DNA from: CAYPEK01 sp964409645
GTDB taxonomy: Bacteria; UBP15; UBA6099
Length of the DNA stretch: 10,181 bases
Assembly (NCBI GenBank): GCA_964409645.1
Contig: CAYPEK010000135.1
Location: 1 to 10,181, forward strand
Direction: 5' to 3'
Below the pieces are notes generated by a model that saw nothing but the letters and a program-made list of their open reading frames with translations, did not search any database and was not told where the DNA came from. This document shows positions 1 to 6,770 of this stretch, one piece after another (position 1 is the first letter of the stretch; each line of letters opens with the position of its first letter). Both the position numbers and the translations under genes were made by a program.

Positions 1-682
1 GTAAAGAAATAACAAACCCGTCGCCGGGTATCTGCGAGTTGCCGTATTTGAAACCCGTCACGCGCTCGTTCGAGACGACGATCTCACGGCCGAAGTCGTT
101 CGTACGCGTTGTGAGACCGAACTCCGGCGTGTACACAAGTGCCTCGTTGTTCCGCCGCCTCCGGTTCATTCCCCACAGGAAAAAGTAGTCGCCCGTTTTT
201 TCGACGTAGATAATCCCGCGCGTTTTGGGATACCCCATCAGCGGGATTTTCTGCTCCGTCAGCCCGAACGCGCTCCGGTATTTGTGCGAGAAATACACCG
301 TGCGGCCTCCGATCATCATGAACCCGACCGGAAACGGGTCGCTCGAACTGCGGTTGAAGAACGAACCGTTAATCGCCGCGACCGCGTTCGTGCGCCGCGC
401 TATCGACCCCACCGTCTCGAGCGAATCGAGCCTGTTGTTCGCGAGTATCGGCTGCACCTGTATGCCCGGCTGCTCCAGATTAACTTTTGTAACATAAACC
501 ACAAGCGGCTGCCCGTTAATAGTCATCCGGTGCTTCGTGTACACCACACCCGGAGCGACGACTTTGCCCCAGCTTTTTATCGTCTTGAAATTTGCGCCGG
601 AGGCGTGAGTTGCCGCCAAGCAAATAGTTAGCAGCACCGCCGCTGCGGCCACGAGGTTGAATTTGCCAGCCCGCCGTCTCAT
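1..682 (-). CDS. Secreted phosphodiester glycosidase (NAGPA-like), C-terminus beyond the window
   Basis: The frame is open from an ATG at 682 to the left edge and gives 227 residues, so the end is missing. An AGGA ribosome site (689-692) lies 6 nt upstream of the ATG. Residues 1-30 look like a Sec signal peptide: a basic start (MRRRAGK), a hydrophobic core, and a likely cleavage near ATHASGA. The mature part reads like the phosphodiester glycosidase family related to the mammalian enzyme that uncovers mannose-6-phosphate. It has a strand-rich start (PGVVYT, 44-49), the AINGSFF signature (103-109), RSAFGLT (136-142), YTPEFG (184-189) and IPGDGFVIS (218-226). Known bacterial members cleave sugar phosphodiesters and are often linked to envelope or exopolysaccharide turnover. 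The exact substrate cannot be read here. The gene is divergent from the Nudix gene, 47 nt away. The family call is firm; the role is inferred. Confidence 0.87.
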   Translation of the reverse strand, partial: MRRRAGKFNLVAAAAVLLTICLAATHASGANFKTIKSWGKVVAPGVVYTKHRMTINGQPLVVYVTKVNLEQPGIQVQPILANNRLDSLETVGSIARRTNAVAAINGSFFNRSSSDPFPVGFMMIGGRTVYFSHKYRSAFGLTEQKIPLMGYPKTRGIIYVEKTGDYFFLWGMNRRRRNNEALVYTPEFGLTTRTNDFGREIVVSNERVTGFKYGNSQIPGDGFVISL

Positions 683-729
683 AATAAATCCTAAATGATT
701 ATAGTAATGTGCCGAAGGAATAAAATATC
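683..729. promoter_or_regulatory. Short divergent intergenic region with possible -10 elements
   Basis: Two divergent genes start from this 47-nt spacer, so promoters must lie in it or inside the flanking coding ends. It holds both ribosome sites (AGGA on minus at 689-692, GAAGGAA on plus at 714-720). An AT-rich core contains TATAGT on plus (700-705) and an overlapping TATAAT on minus (698-703). The plus-strand box would give a leader of about 18 nt that includes the ribosome site. No good -35 hexamer is seen for either, so this is only a candidate. Confidence 0.3.
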
Positions 730-1146
730 ATGGATATAAAATGTCCGTTACTGACAGTGGACGCCGTTATCGCGAAGGATGGCGGTTTCGTGCTCATAAG
801 GCGTAAAAACGAGCCGTTCAAGGGCTGTTGGGCACTCCCCGGCGGCTTTGTCGAGCGCGGCGAAACGGTCGAGGACGCCACGCGCCGCGAGGCGCGCGAG
901 GAAACCGGCCTCGACATCGAACTGCTCGCGCTCCTTGGCGTCTATTCCGACCCGAAACGCGACCCGCGCGGCCACACCGTATCCGTCGTCTATATCGCCA
1001 AACCCGTCGGCGGCGAACTTCAAGCCGCGGATGACGCAGCGGAAGCCGGTATTTTCCGCCCCGAGGACGACCCGGACCTCGCGTTCGACCACGCCGTCAT
1101 CCTCAACGACGCTATGGACGCATTGCGGAAACTCGATCTCATCTGA
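730..1146 (+). CDS. Nudix hydrolase, ADP-ribose pyrophosphatase type
   Basis: This 138-residue protein has a perfect Nudix box: from G38 it reads G-x5-E-x7-REAREETGL, matching Gx5Ex7REUxEExGU, whose glutamates bind the catalytic magnesium. The segment VYSDPKRDPRGHTVSV follows the box, as in archaeal and bacterial ADP-ribose pyrophosphatases, so hydrolysis of ADP-ribose or a similar nucleoside diphosphate-linked compound is the best guess. Nudix substrates are hard to predict, and oxidised nucleotides remain possible. It has no signal or membrane segment and is probably cytoplasmic. Length is normal for the family. The ATG is preceded by GAAGGAA (714-720), 9 nt upstream. The next gene begins 8 nt after the stop, suggesting co-transcription and perhaps translational coupling. 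Confidence 0.92.
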   Translation: MDIKCPLLTVDAVIAKDGGFVLIRRKNEPFKGCWALPGGFVERGETVEDATRREAREETGLDIELLALLGVYSDPKRDPRGHTVSVVYIAKPVGGELQAADDAAEAGIFRPEDDPDLAFDHAVILNDAMDALRKLDLI

Positions 1147-1154
1147 CTGGGCCG

Positions 1155-3662
1155 ATGAATAAACCGCCGGCAAAAATCGATCCGAACGGCCGATTCGGCT
1201 TCTGGTTCGACGACGAATACGGACTGCCCGCATACGAATACACCTGCGATCAGGACAACGATCCCGCCGCAACCGCCTTCACCACTCAGGGCGGCTCCAA
1301 TCTCCACTGGCACCAGATCGGAAACGACCGCATCAGCGCCATCGCCGCTAACACGGGCTGGATTCAGGCGTTCGAGTCCTCCCGCGGAATGCAGTGGTTG
1401 AACTTCCGCGACCCGCGCCGACTCTGTCCCGGCGCCGGTATTGCATTAATGCTGTTTGACAACCGCGTCGAGTCCGACCTATACGAACCGGGCGCTCCCG
1501 CCGTAGGCTACAAGCGCATCTTCGGCTGCGGCTATTTTAAAAAGATAAAAAAAATATCGGGGATCAGAATCGAACACACCATATTTGCTCCCTTCGGCGA
1601 CGATCCTGTTTTTGTTTCTGAAATACGCGCGACGAATACCACTGATATGCCAATCGCCACATCGCTTCTCGAGTTCTTCGGCGTGAACATTCATTTCATC
1701 TCTCAGGCAAACATCTACTCGACTCGCCGCCGCGTCAGCTTCGGTCACACAGGCATCGAGGATGCCGCTGCCGGTTTCATCAAACACACTTTCGCAGCCG
1801 ATCTTCTCGACGCAGAAGCGAGTCGCAACACATTTTCACAGCGTTTCAAATTCGAAGCGATTGCAAAGGATGGTTCCATCGTGCTCGTTCCGCATTATTT
1901 CGGAGGAAAAAGGCCGCCTGCAGACGCGCAAAGCGATAGGAATTACTATCCCTGTCCTCTTTTCGCCGCACAGATCAGGGGCGTCTCCGAGATTTCCAGC
2001 GCTGACGCCGCAAGCCTTGTCGGCCCTCATTGCGAATTCAGACATGCGCCTGCGCCTGAAATCGGCACAGGTTGCTATTTGTCTAACCCGTGCCTCGCGC
2101 TCGGTTCGTCCGTTCAACTCGCTCAGGCAGGAACGCCGGGCGATTCGGTTTCGCTTGCTTTCGTTTTCGGATACTGCGCGCGTGAACACATTCAGTCGCT
2201 GATCGACAAATATGAAAACACAGCGGCAACTGCCGATGACATCCTCGCCCCGACCGCCGAAAGATGGCTCGGCAACATTACATCTTTCTTTATCCCCGAT
2301 GCACCCGATGATGACTGGGCAAAACGCGAAACGGAATGGCACTCGTACTACACACGAAGCGCCTCTCTGTTCGATGAGTATTACGGCAGTCACTTCGTTC
2401 CTCAGGGCGGCGCGTACGAGTTCCTGCATGGACTCCGGGGCGCAGTACGCGACTACTCGCTTTTCATCGCAGCACTCACATACACCGCGCCCGGACTCGC
2501 GCGCGACCTGCTCGACTACTCGTTCCGCACGATGACACCCGAAGGCCGCATCATGTATGCCACTTCCGGATTCGGGTGCGCGACCGACGCCACGGCGCAC
2601 GGGAACCCTTCAGACCTCCAACTTTTCCTTCTTTGGGCTCTCACGGAATACATTTTCTTCACCGGCGACAGTGATTTCCTCGACCGCGAGACGCCCTATT
2701 TCCCGAAAGGTTGCGGTTCGGCCACCATACGAGACAAAGTCACCGCCGCGCTCGATTTCCTCTACAACCGTATCGGCACAGGCGAGCACGGCTTGATCCG
2801 CGTCGGCGACGGCGACTGGAGCGACGGCATTTCTCTTTTCGCACGCGACAGACGTAAATTCATCGAACACGGCGAGAGCACTTTCAATTCAGCGATGGCG
2901 GTTTACATTCTTCCGCGCGTTGCGGATTTGATCGAAGACCACGATCCGGACAGCGCACGCCGCGCGAGAGAATTCACTGACGGCATAAAGAAGGCCGTAC
3001 TCAGTTGCTACAACGGGAAATGGTTTTACCGCGGATACGACGGCTCCGGGCATCCGATCGGAAACAGGCACTTGTTCCTCGAACACCACACGTGGCTGCT
3101 CATCTCGCGAGCGCTTCCAGACGAAATGGCGCGCTCGGTCGTCCGCAACATATATGAAATACTCGACGAGCCATCCTCTTACGGCCAGTACGTCCTCTAC
3201 CCGCCTAAAAAATCTTTCCTGAACATGCTCAAACCCGGCTGGGACGTCAACGGCGGCACTTGGTTCGCCATGAATTACCTTCTCGCGTGGGGATACGGAT
3301 ACTACGACCGAGAAAAAGCATGGGACGCAATACGGAAAAACTCTCTCTCGCTAAAGGCAACGATCGACCCGTCGCTATGGTACGGAATCTGGAGCGGGCC
3401 GGACAGCTTCAACGCCGACCACGCCGATCGCCCGCGCGAAACTTACTTCCACCTCCCGACGCCGACTACCGACTTCCCCGTCATGAACCTCAACGTCCAC
3501 GCGGTTTTCCTTGCCGCGCTGATAAAACTATGCGGCGTCGAACCGACAAAAGACGGCTTCATCCCGCAGCCGCTGCTGCCTTTCGGCAATTACGCACTAC
3601 ACACGCCCACATTCAATCTGAACGTAAAAGACGGCGAAGCAACCTTCAGAAAGCTTATATAA
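1155..3662 (+). CDS. GH94-like six-hairpin glycoside enzyme (cellobiose-phosphorylase-like)
   Basis: The 835-residue protein follows the GH94 plan. A beta-sandwich N-terminal domain (about 1-330) includes a segment like the family's 'VTVTNTSD', read here as EIRATNTTDMP. A helical linker (about 370-410), an (alpha/alpha)6 barrel (about 415-780) and a short beta-rich tail follow. R428 and D433 match the sugar-binding GxRxxxxD stretch, and D554-W-S-D557 matches the catalytic DWND motif. ESTF follows as in known phosphorylases. Two phosphate-binding stretches differ: the NGG segment (699-701) continues TWFAMN without the usual histidine, and the GTAAW-like loop near the end is replaced by TPTTDFP (769-775). 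It may therefore be a hydrolase or act on another acceptor. There is no signal peptide, so it is probably cytoplasmic. The start has only a weak ribosome site, which fits coupling to the Nudix gene 8 nt upstream. Confidence 0.8.
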   Translation: MNKPPAKIDPNGRFGFWFDDEYGLPAYEYTCDQDNDPAATAFTTQGGSNLHWHQIGNDRISAIAANTGWIQAFESSRGMQWLNFRDPRRLCPGAGIALMLFDNRVESDLYEPGAPAVGYKRIFGCGYFKKIKKISGIRIEHTIFAPFGDDPVFVSEIRATNTTDMPIATSLLEFFGVNIHFISQANIYSTRRRVSFGHTGIEDAAAGFIKHTFAADLLDAEASRNTFSQRFKFEAIAKDGSIVLVPHYFGGKRPPADAQSDRNYYPCPLFAAQIRGVSEISSADAASLVGPHCEFRHAPAPEIGTGCYLSNPCLALGSSVQLAQAGTPGDSVSLAFVFGYCAREHIQSLIDKYENTAATADDILAPTAERWLGNITSFFIPDAPDDDWAKRETEWHSYYTRSASLFDEYYGSHFVPQGGAYEFLHGLRGAVRDYSLFIAALTYTAPGLARDLLDYSFRTMTPEGRIMYATSGFGCATDATAHGNPSDLQLFLLWALTEYIFFTGDSDFLDRETPYFPKGCGSATIRDKVTAALDFLYNRIGTGEHGLIRVGDGDWSDGISLFARDRRKFIEHGESTFNSAMAVYILPRVADLIEDHDPDSARRAREFTDGIKKAVLSCYNGKWFYRGYDGSGHPIGNRHLFLEHHTWLLISRALPDEMARSVVRNIYEILDEPSSYGQYVLYPPKKSFLNMLKPGWDVNGGTWFAMNYLLAWGYGYYDREKAWDAIRKNSLSLKATIDPSLWYGIWSGPDSFNADHADRPRETYFHLPTPTTDFPVMNLNVHAVFLAALIKLCGVEPTKDGFIPQPLLPFGNYALHTPTFNLNVKDGEATFRKLI

Positions 3663-3716
3663 GCCTGACGTTAGACAATTATAAAAACGTATGGTCAAGA
3701 TGCCTGCGCGCTTTAT
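3663..3716. other. Convergent intergenic spacer
   Basis: This 54-nt AT-rich gap separates the stops of the GH94-like gene (plus) and the C39-type peptidase gene (minus). No GC-rich hairpin followed by a T-run was found on either strand, so no intrinsic terminator can be supported. Confidence 0.5.
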
Positions 3717-4547
3717 TTACTTTGTTACTTTCAGAAAAAATCCCGTGAAGATAAACTTCTCACCAATCTGGTTCTCAGGCACTCTCATTCTCCCAAAAAG
3801 CGGATCGCCGACAATATATTCATCGCCTTCTTTATCAAGCACCGCTATAAAATGCCCTAATCTTTTGTTTTGAACATTCACTACAACACCAGCTACCGAC
3901 GGGTAAGGAATCGCGTCTTTTTTCGGATTTCTTGTTATGATAAATTCCGTATTTAAACCGCGCCGCCGGAATACTCTCGCAAGATACCAGTTTTCCGTTC
4001 CCGTGCCTGACGAATGCGCCTCCCATGCCACTTGCTTTTCAGCTACATCATAACCGAAATACCTCAGCAGCGTTGATGAACTGCACGGCCCGCATGTTGA
4101 CCCCGTACTCTGCAGACAAATTCCATCCCTGCGCAGGTCTTCCATGCCGCCGATATTCAGAGGCATGATAATCGGCTTGATGTGCGGAATCATAATTCCG
4201 GCAAACATTAGAAATACTAAAACACCGCCAGAAATATACTTTCTTGTCGATGCGTTCGATCCCACGACAGCATAAAGCATTCCGGCGAATAGTCCCGATA
4301 ACGGTGCAGTCAGTTCCGTGCAAGGCGCCGCCCTGAATCGGTAATACCAGACCGCATTATCGAATGTATGCGTATAATACAAAACAAGCACCGCAGCGGG
4401 AACGGCAAGCGCGGCGGCCGCCACGAGTGCCGATACTTTCATCGCCGGGCCGTACGACGCGTCGAGTTTTTTCCACAGCCAACTCCCCGCGCCGAATAAA
4501 AGGAACGCGAACACAAGTGTGGGAATAACCATCAGGTTGAAATTCAC
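3717..4547 (-). CDS. Membrane-anchored C39-type cysteine peptidase
   Basis: The 276-residue protein has four predicted membrane helices (about 5-23, 37-58, 82-98, 105-123), then a soluble C39-type papain-like domain (about 138-276). Q146 with C152 in STCGP gives the oxyanion glutamine and nucleophile, H232 in GHFIAVLD the base, and D248 in VGDP the third residue, so the catalytic set is complete. In known C39 domains this fold cleaves leader peptides after double-glycine sites, but stand-alone membrane members have no defined substrate. Basic residues after helices 1 and 3 suggest both ends lie outside the cytoplasmic membrane, placing the peptidase on the outer face. That is inferred. There is no ABC transporter domain. 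The start is GTG, chosen because a strong GGGAGG site lies 5 nt upstream; a later ATG at codon 6 is too far from it. It follows the large secreted gene by 77 nt on the same strand. Confidence 0.82.
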   Translation of the reverse strand: MNFNLMVIPTLVFAFLLFGAGSWLWKKLDASYGPAMKVSALVAAAALAVPAAVLVLYYTHTFDNAVWYYRFRAAPCTELTAPLSGLFAGMLYAVVGSNASTRKYISGGVLVFLMFAGIMIPHIKPIIMPLNIGGMEDLRRDGICLQSTGSTCGPCSSSTLLRYFGYDVAEKQVAWEAHSSGTGTENWYLARVFRRRGLNTEFIITRNPKKDAIPYPSVAGVVVNVQNKRLGHFIAVLDKEGDEYIVGDPLFGRMRVPENQIGEKFIFTGFFLKVTK

Positions 4548-4552
4548 GGCCC

Positions 4553-4558
4553 CCTCCC
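4553..4558 (-). promoter_or_regulatory. Ribosome binding site fixing a GTG start
   Basis: On the minus strand this reads GGGAGG, 5 nt before the GTG at 4547. It favours GTG over the ATG five codons later as the start of the C39-type peptidase gene. Confidence 0.7.
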
Positions 4559-4624
4559 TGCGGTTAGAGTGTTGCTATATAGAAATTCTATTTTGAATTG
4601 CCTTGCACGTCAAACGGCGCCGGA

Positions 4625-6652
4625 TCAGATATTCGACGGGACGAAGCCATACCAGCGGCCCATCCAGTATGGCGTAATCACGTCCACGCCCGGCAGTTCG
4701 CGGCCTCTCTCGCCATCCGACGGTTTCCGGTATATCGTGTACGGCTCCCTCTGCCAGTAGAAGTCCTCGACATTTCGGTACTGCGGCGGGACAGCTTCAC
4801 ACGCCATTCGGTCGTGTCCGGGCACGGTTTTGAAATCCACCGGATCAATTATGTCGTACGGCGATTTCGGGCCGTGCGGGAATATGATGAGAAACGTCAA
4901 CGCGTCGAAAATCTTGTCCGGGTCGCGGTCGCCTTCGGAGGCAAGATACTGCCATGTGAAGTGCGGATTCTTTTCGCGGCCGGTGCGTCGCCTCTCAGGG
5001 TCTTCACAGCCGTCCGCCATTTGCTTCTTGTCATCCCACACCCACTTCAGCACCGCTTTGTAGCGGTCGCGCAGCGTGTCGTTCTTCTCGAACCGGATCA
5101 AGTCATAATAGTTGTTAAACAGCAAGTTGAGATTAAACCACGACGTCTCGTAATACGTGATGTATTCCTCGCCGTAGATGTAGAGCTTCTTAAGTATGGA
5201 AAGATAATCCTTTTCAAACTCGCGGCCCGGCTCCGGGTTCGCCTTTTTCGAGACAAGCGCGAGATAGCGGTCACGCCACAGCTTGCGCGTCGCCTCATCC
5301 GGCGCAACCGTCGCCGCGAGGTCGAACCAGTTAAGCAACATAACCGCGTTCATCCCGTTCGCCATTTTTATCGGCCCGTTGTACGGGTCTATATGCTTAT
5401 ATCCATCCGAGTCCGAAATGCCGTAACCGGACATCAGCCCATGCCGTGTCATAATCCCGTCGGGATCAACTATCTTCATCTTGTGGTCCCATATATGCGC
5501 CGACATCGACACTATGTTCTCGCTTGCGCGCTTCCGGTAGCCGGGGTCGTTCACAATATCGAACACCGTCGCGTTGCCCCAGTAAACTCCCGTGTACTGG
5601 TCACGGCTCGCGGTTGTCAGATAGCGCCAGCCTTTATACGGGCCGTCCTTCACCTCATACCTGTGCTCTGACTCGTTCCCCGCGAGATGCGGGCCCGCCA
5701 CCTTGCCTACCCACTCTTCGTTTTCATACGACCGCGCGATCAGTCCCGGCACACCCGTGATCTCGCGCAGCAATGTAGTCGCCGATAGCGCCTTTTCGAG
5801 ATTCGCCTTCGCGTAATCCTCACCTGTCAGAACGTAGTAATAAGCGGCTCCGGAGAGATATGTTCCCGTCCAGATCGCCGTGTCGCCATACGCCGTGTAT
5901 GCGCCGCCCGGCGCGCGTTCCAATGTGATGCCGTTAGGCGAAAACCGCTCCTGATAGTCTTTGTTGTACTCGCGGGCCTTCTCTTCGAGCCAGCCCGGTT
6001 TCGACGGGTCTGCTGCCGCCCTCAACGCGTAGAGCTCACGCGCAACCGTACCCGACGCATCCTTCGATGACACTATGAACATCACAATCGCCTCGCGGTC
6101 CGGCTTCGCCGTGATCGTGCAGTCCGCCGACACCGAGAACCACGCCGGCGCTGCATCCTCCATCGGCGCCTTCGCTCCGAACTTCGCCGCTCCGCCGTCG
6201 TAAAAAGTGCGTACACGATCCACAGCGCAGCCGCCGTACGGCGCCGTGCCGCCCTGCTCTTCGAGCTTAACAGTTGTTGTCTCACCGAGTTTCGCAACCG
6301 GCAGATCGCGATACAGCAACCTGTATTTGTCATCCTTCACAGCGAATGCAACTTCACCCTCCGCGGTTTTGCCCGCTGAGTCCGTCGCCTTGAGTTTCGC
6401 GGTTGTCCTCTCCACCGCGACCGGAACTCCTGACACCTTCTGTTCCGCGGAGATCGTGAGGCCGTAAGGCAGCTTGCCGCCCGTCAGCTTCACCGTCAAC
6501 GGCGGCGTCAGACCCGGAGCGGATACTTCCGCGTCCACATACGTTCCGATTTTTATCGCGTCCGCGCCGTTCACGCTCACCTGAGCAACGGCAACTTGCG
6601 ACACTGAAGCGAGAAGAATCACGAAAGCCGCTATCATCTTCGATATTTTCAT
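4625..6652 (-). CDS. Secreted protein with Ig-like domains and an alpha/alpha-type body, family unrecognised
   Basis: This is a 675-residue exported protein. Residues 1-24 are a clear Sec signal peptide (MKISKMIAAF, hydrophobic core, AVA-Q cleavage). Residues 25-105 resemble a putative Ig (He_PIG-type) domain: LPYGLTIS, then VSGVP, then TDSAGKTAEG. Residues 106-210 look like a second beta domain with C142 and C178, a possible disulfide. Residues about 211-675 are helix-rich with aromatic repeats, such as AIWTGTYLSGAAYYYVLTGE and TASRDQYTGVYWGN, like (alpha/alpha) toroid carbohydrate enzymes. The C-terminus is aromatic (FYWQREPY, PYWMGRWYGF). No catalytic motif could be assigned, so a glycan-active enzyme or binding protein is only a guess. 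The start was chosen by AAAGGA (6661-6666), 8 nt upstream; an upstream in-frame ATG at 6700 has no such support and would bury the signal peptide. The C39-type gene follows on the same strand. Confidence 0.8.
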   Translation of the reverse strand: MKISKMIAAFVILLASVSQVAVAQVSVNGADAIKIGTYVDAEVSAPGLTPPLTVKLTGGKLPYGLTISAEQKVSGVPVAVERTTAKLKATDSAGKTAEGEVAFAVKDDKYRLLYRDLPVAKLGETTTVKLEEQGGTAPYGGCAVDRVRTFYDGGAAKFGAKAPMEDAAPAWFSVSADCTITAKPDREAIVMFIVSSKDASGTVARELYALRAAADPSKPGWLEEKAREYNKDYQERFSPNGITLERAPGGAYTAYGDTAIWTGTYLSGAAYYYVLTGEDYAKANLEKALSATTLLREITGVPGLIARSYENEEWVGKVAGPHLAGNESEHRYEVKDGPYKGWRYLTTASRDQYTGVYWGNATVFDIVNDPGYRKRASENIVSMSAHIWDHKMKIVDPDGIMTRHGLMSGYGISDSDGYKHIDPYNGPIKMANGMNAVMLLNWFDLAATVAPDEATRKLWRDRYLALVSKKANPEPGREFEKDYLSILKKLYIYGEEYITYYETSWFNLNLLFNNYYDLIRFEKNDTLRDRYKAVLKWVWDDKKQMADGCEDPERRRTGREKNPHFTWQYLASEGDRDPDKIFDALTFLIIFPHGPKSPYDIIDPVDFKTVPGHDRMACEAVPPQYRNVEDFYWQREPYTIYRKPSDGERGRELPGVDVITPYWMGRWYGFVPSNI

Positions 6653-6660
6653 AAGATACA

Positions 6661-6666
6661 TCCTTT
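6661..6666 (-). promoter_or_regulatory. Ribosome binding site deciding the start of the secreted protein
   Basis: On the minus strand this is AAAGGA, 8 nt before the ATG at 6652. It places the start directly at the signal peptide rather than at ATGs 3 or 16 codons upstream. Confidence 0.7.
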
Positions 6667-6677
6667 CAAACTGATAA

Positions 6678-6696
6678 CCGACGGCAAATCCGCCGG
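6678..6696 (-). promoter_or_regulatory. Hairpin in the leader of the secreted-protein gene
   Basis: On the minus strand the sequence CCGGCGG-ATTTG-CCGTCGG can form a 7-bp stem, with one G-U pair and a 5-nt loop, 25 nt upstream of the start codon and about 11 nt before the ribosome site. It has no T-run, so it is not a standard terminator. It could stabilise the mRNA leader or be chance in GC-rich DNA. Confidence 0.3.
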
Positions 6697-6770
6697 ACAC
6701 AGGATTTTAACACAAAACACATTTTTAGAGGAACCTATCGCGGCAGGTTTTGTTACATTCTAACATTTGA

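Noticed and set aside
698..703. A perfect TATAAT on the minus strand as promoter of the phosphodiester glycosidase gene
   Set aside because: Transcription would start about 9 nt before the ATG and cut into the ribosome site, and no -35 hexamer is visible.
1836..2600. A 254-codon open frame on the minus strand
   Set aside because: It is antisense to the GH94-like gene, whose motifs are clear; the composition is that of a shadow frame in GC-rich coding DNA.
3653..3664. A 12-bp perfect palindrome GCTTATATAAGC over the stop of the GH94-like gene
   Set aside because: It is short and AT-rich with no loop or T-run; it cannot be supported as a terminator or operator.
4579..4591. Inverted repeat ATAGAA-A-TTCTAT between the secreted-protein and peptidase genes
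   Set aside because: It is short and AT-rich, with nothing else to suggest an operator or terminator.
4598..5671. A 357-codon open frame on the plus strand
   Set aside because: It lies wholly antisense to the large secreted-protein gene, is rich in Arg and Val with no domain pattern, and has no convincing ribosome site.
6751..6765. Inverted repeat TGTTA-CATTC-TAACA just after the VOC gene
   Set aside because: A 5-bp AT-rich stem without a following T-run is too weak to call a terminator.
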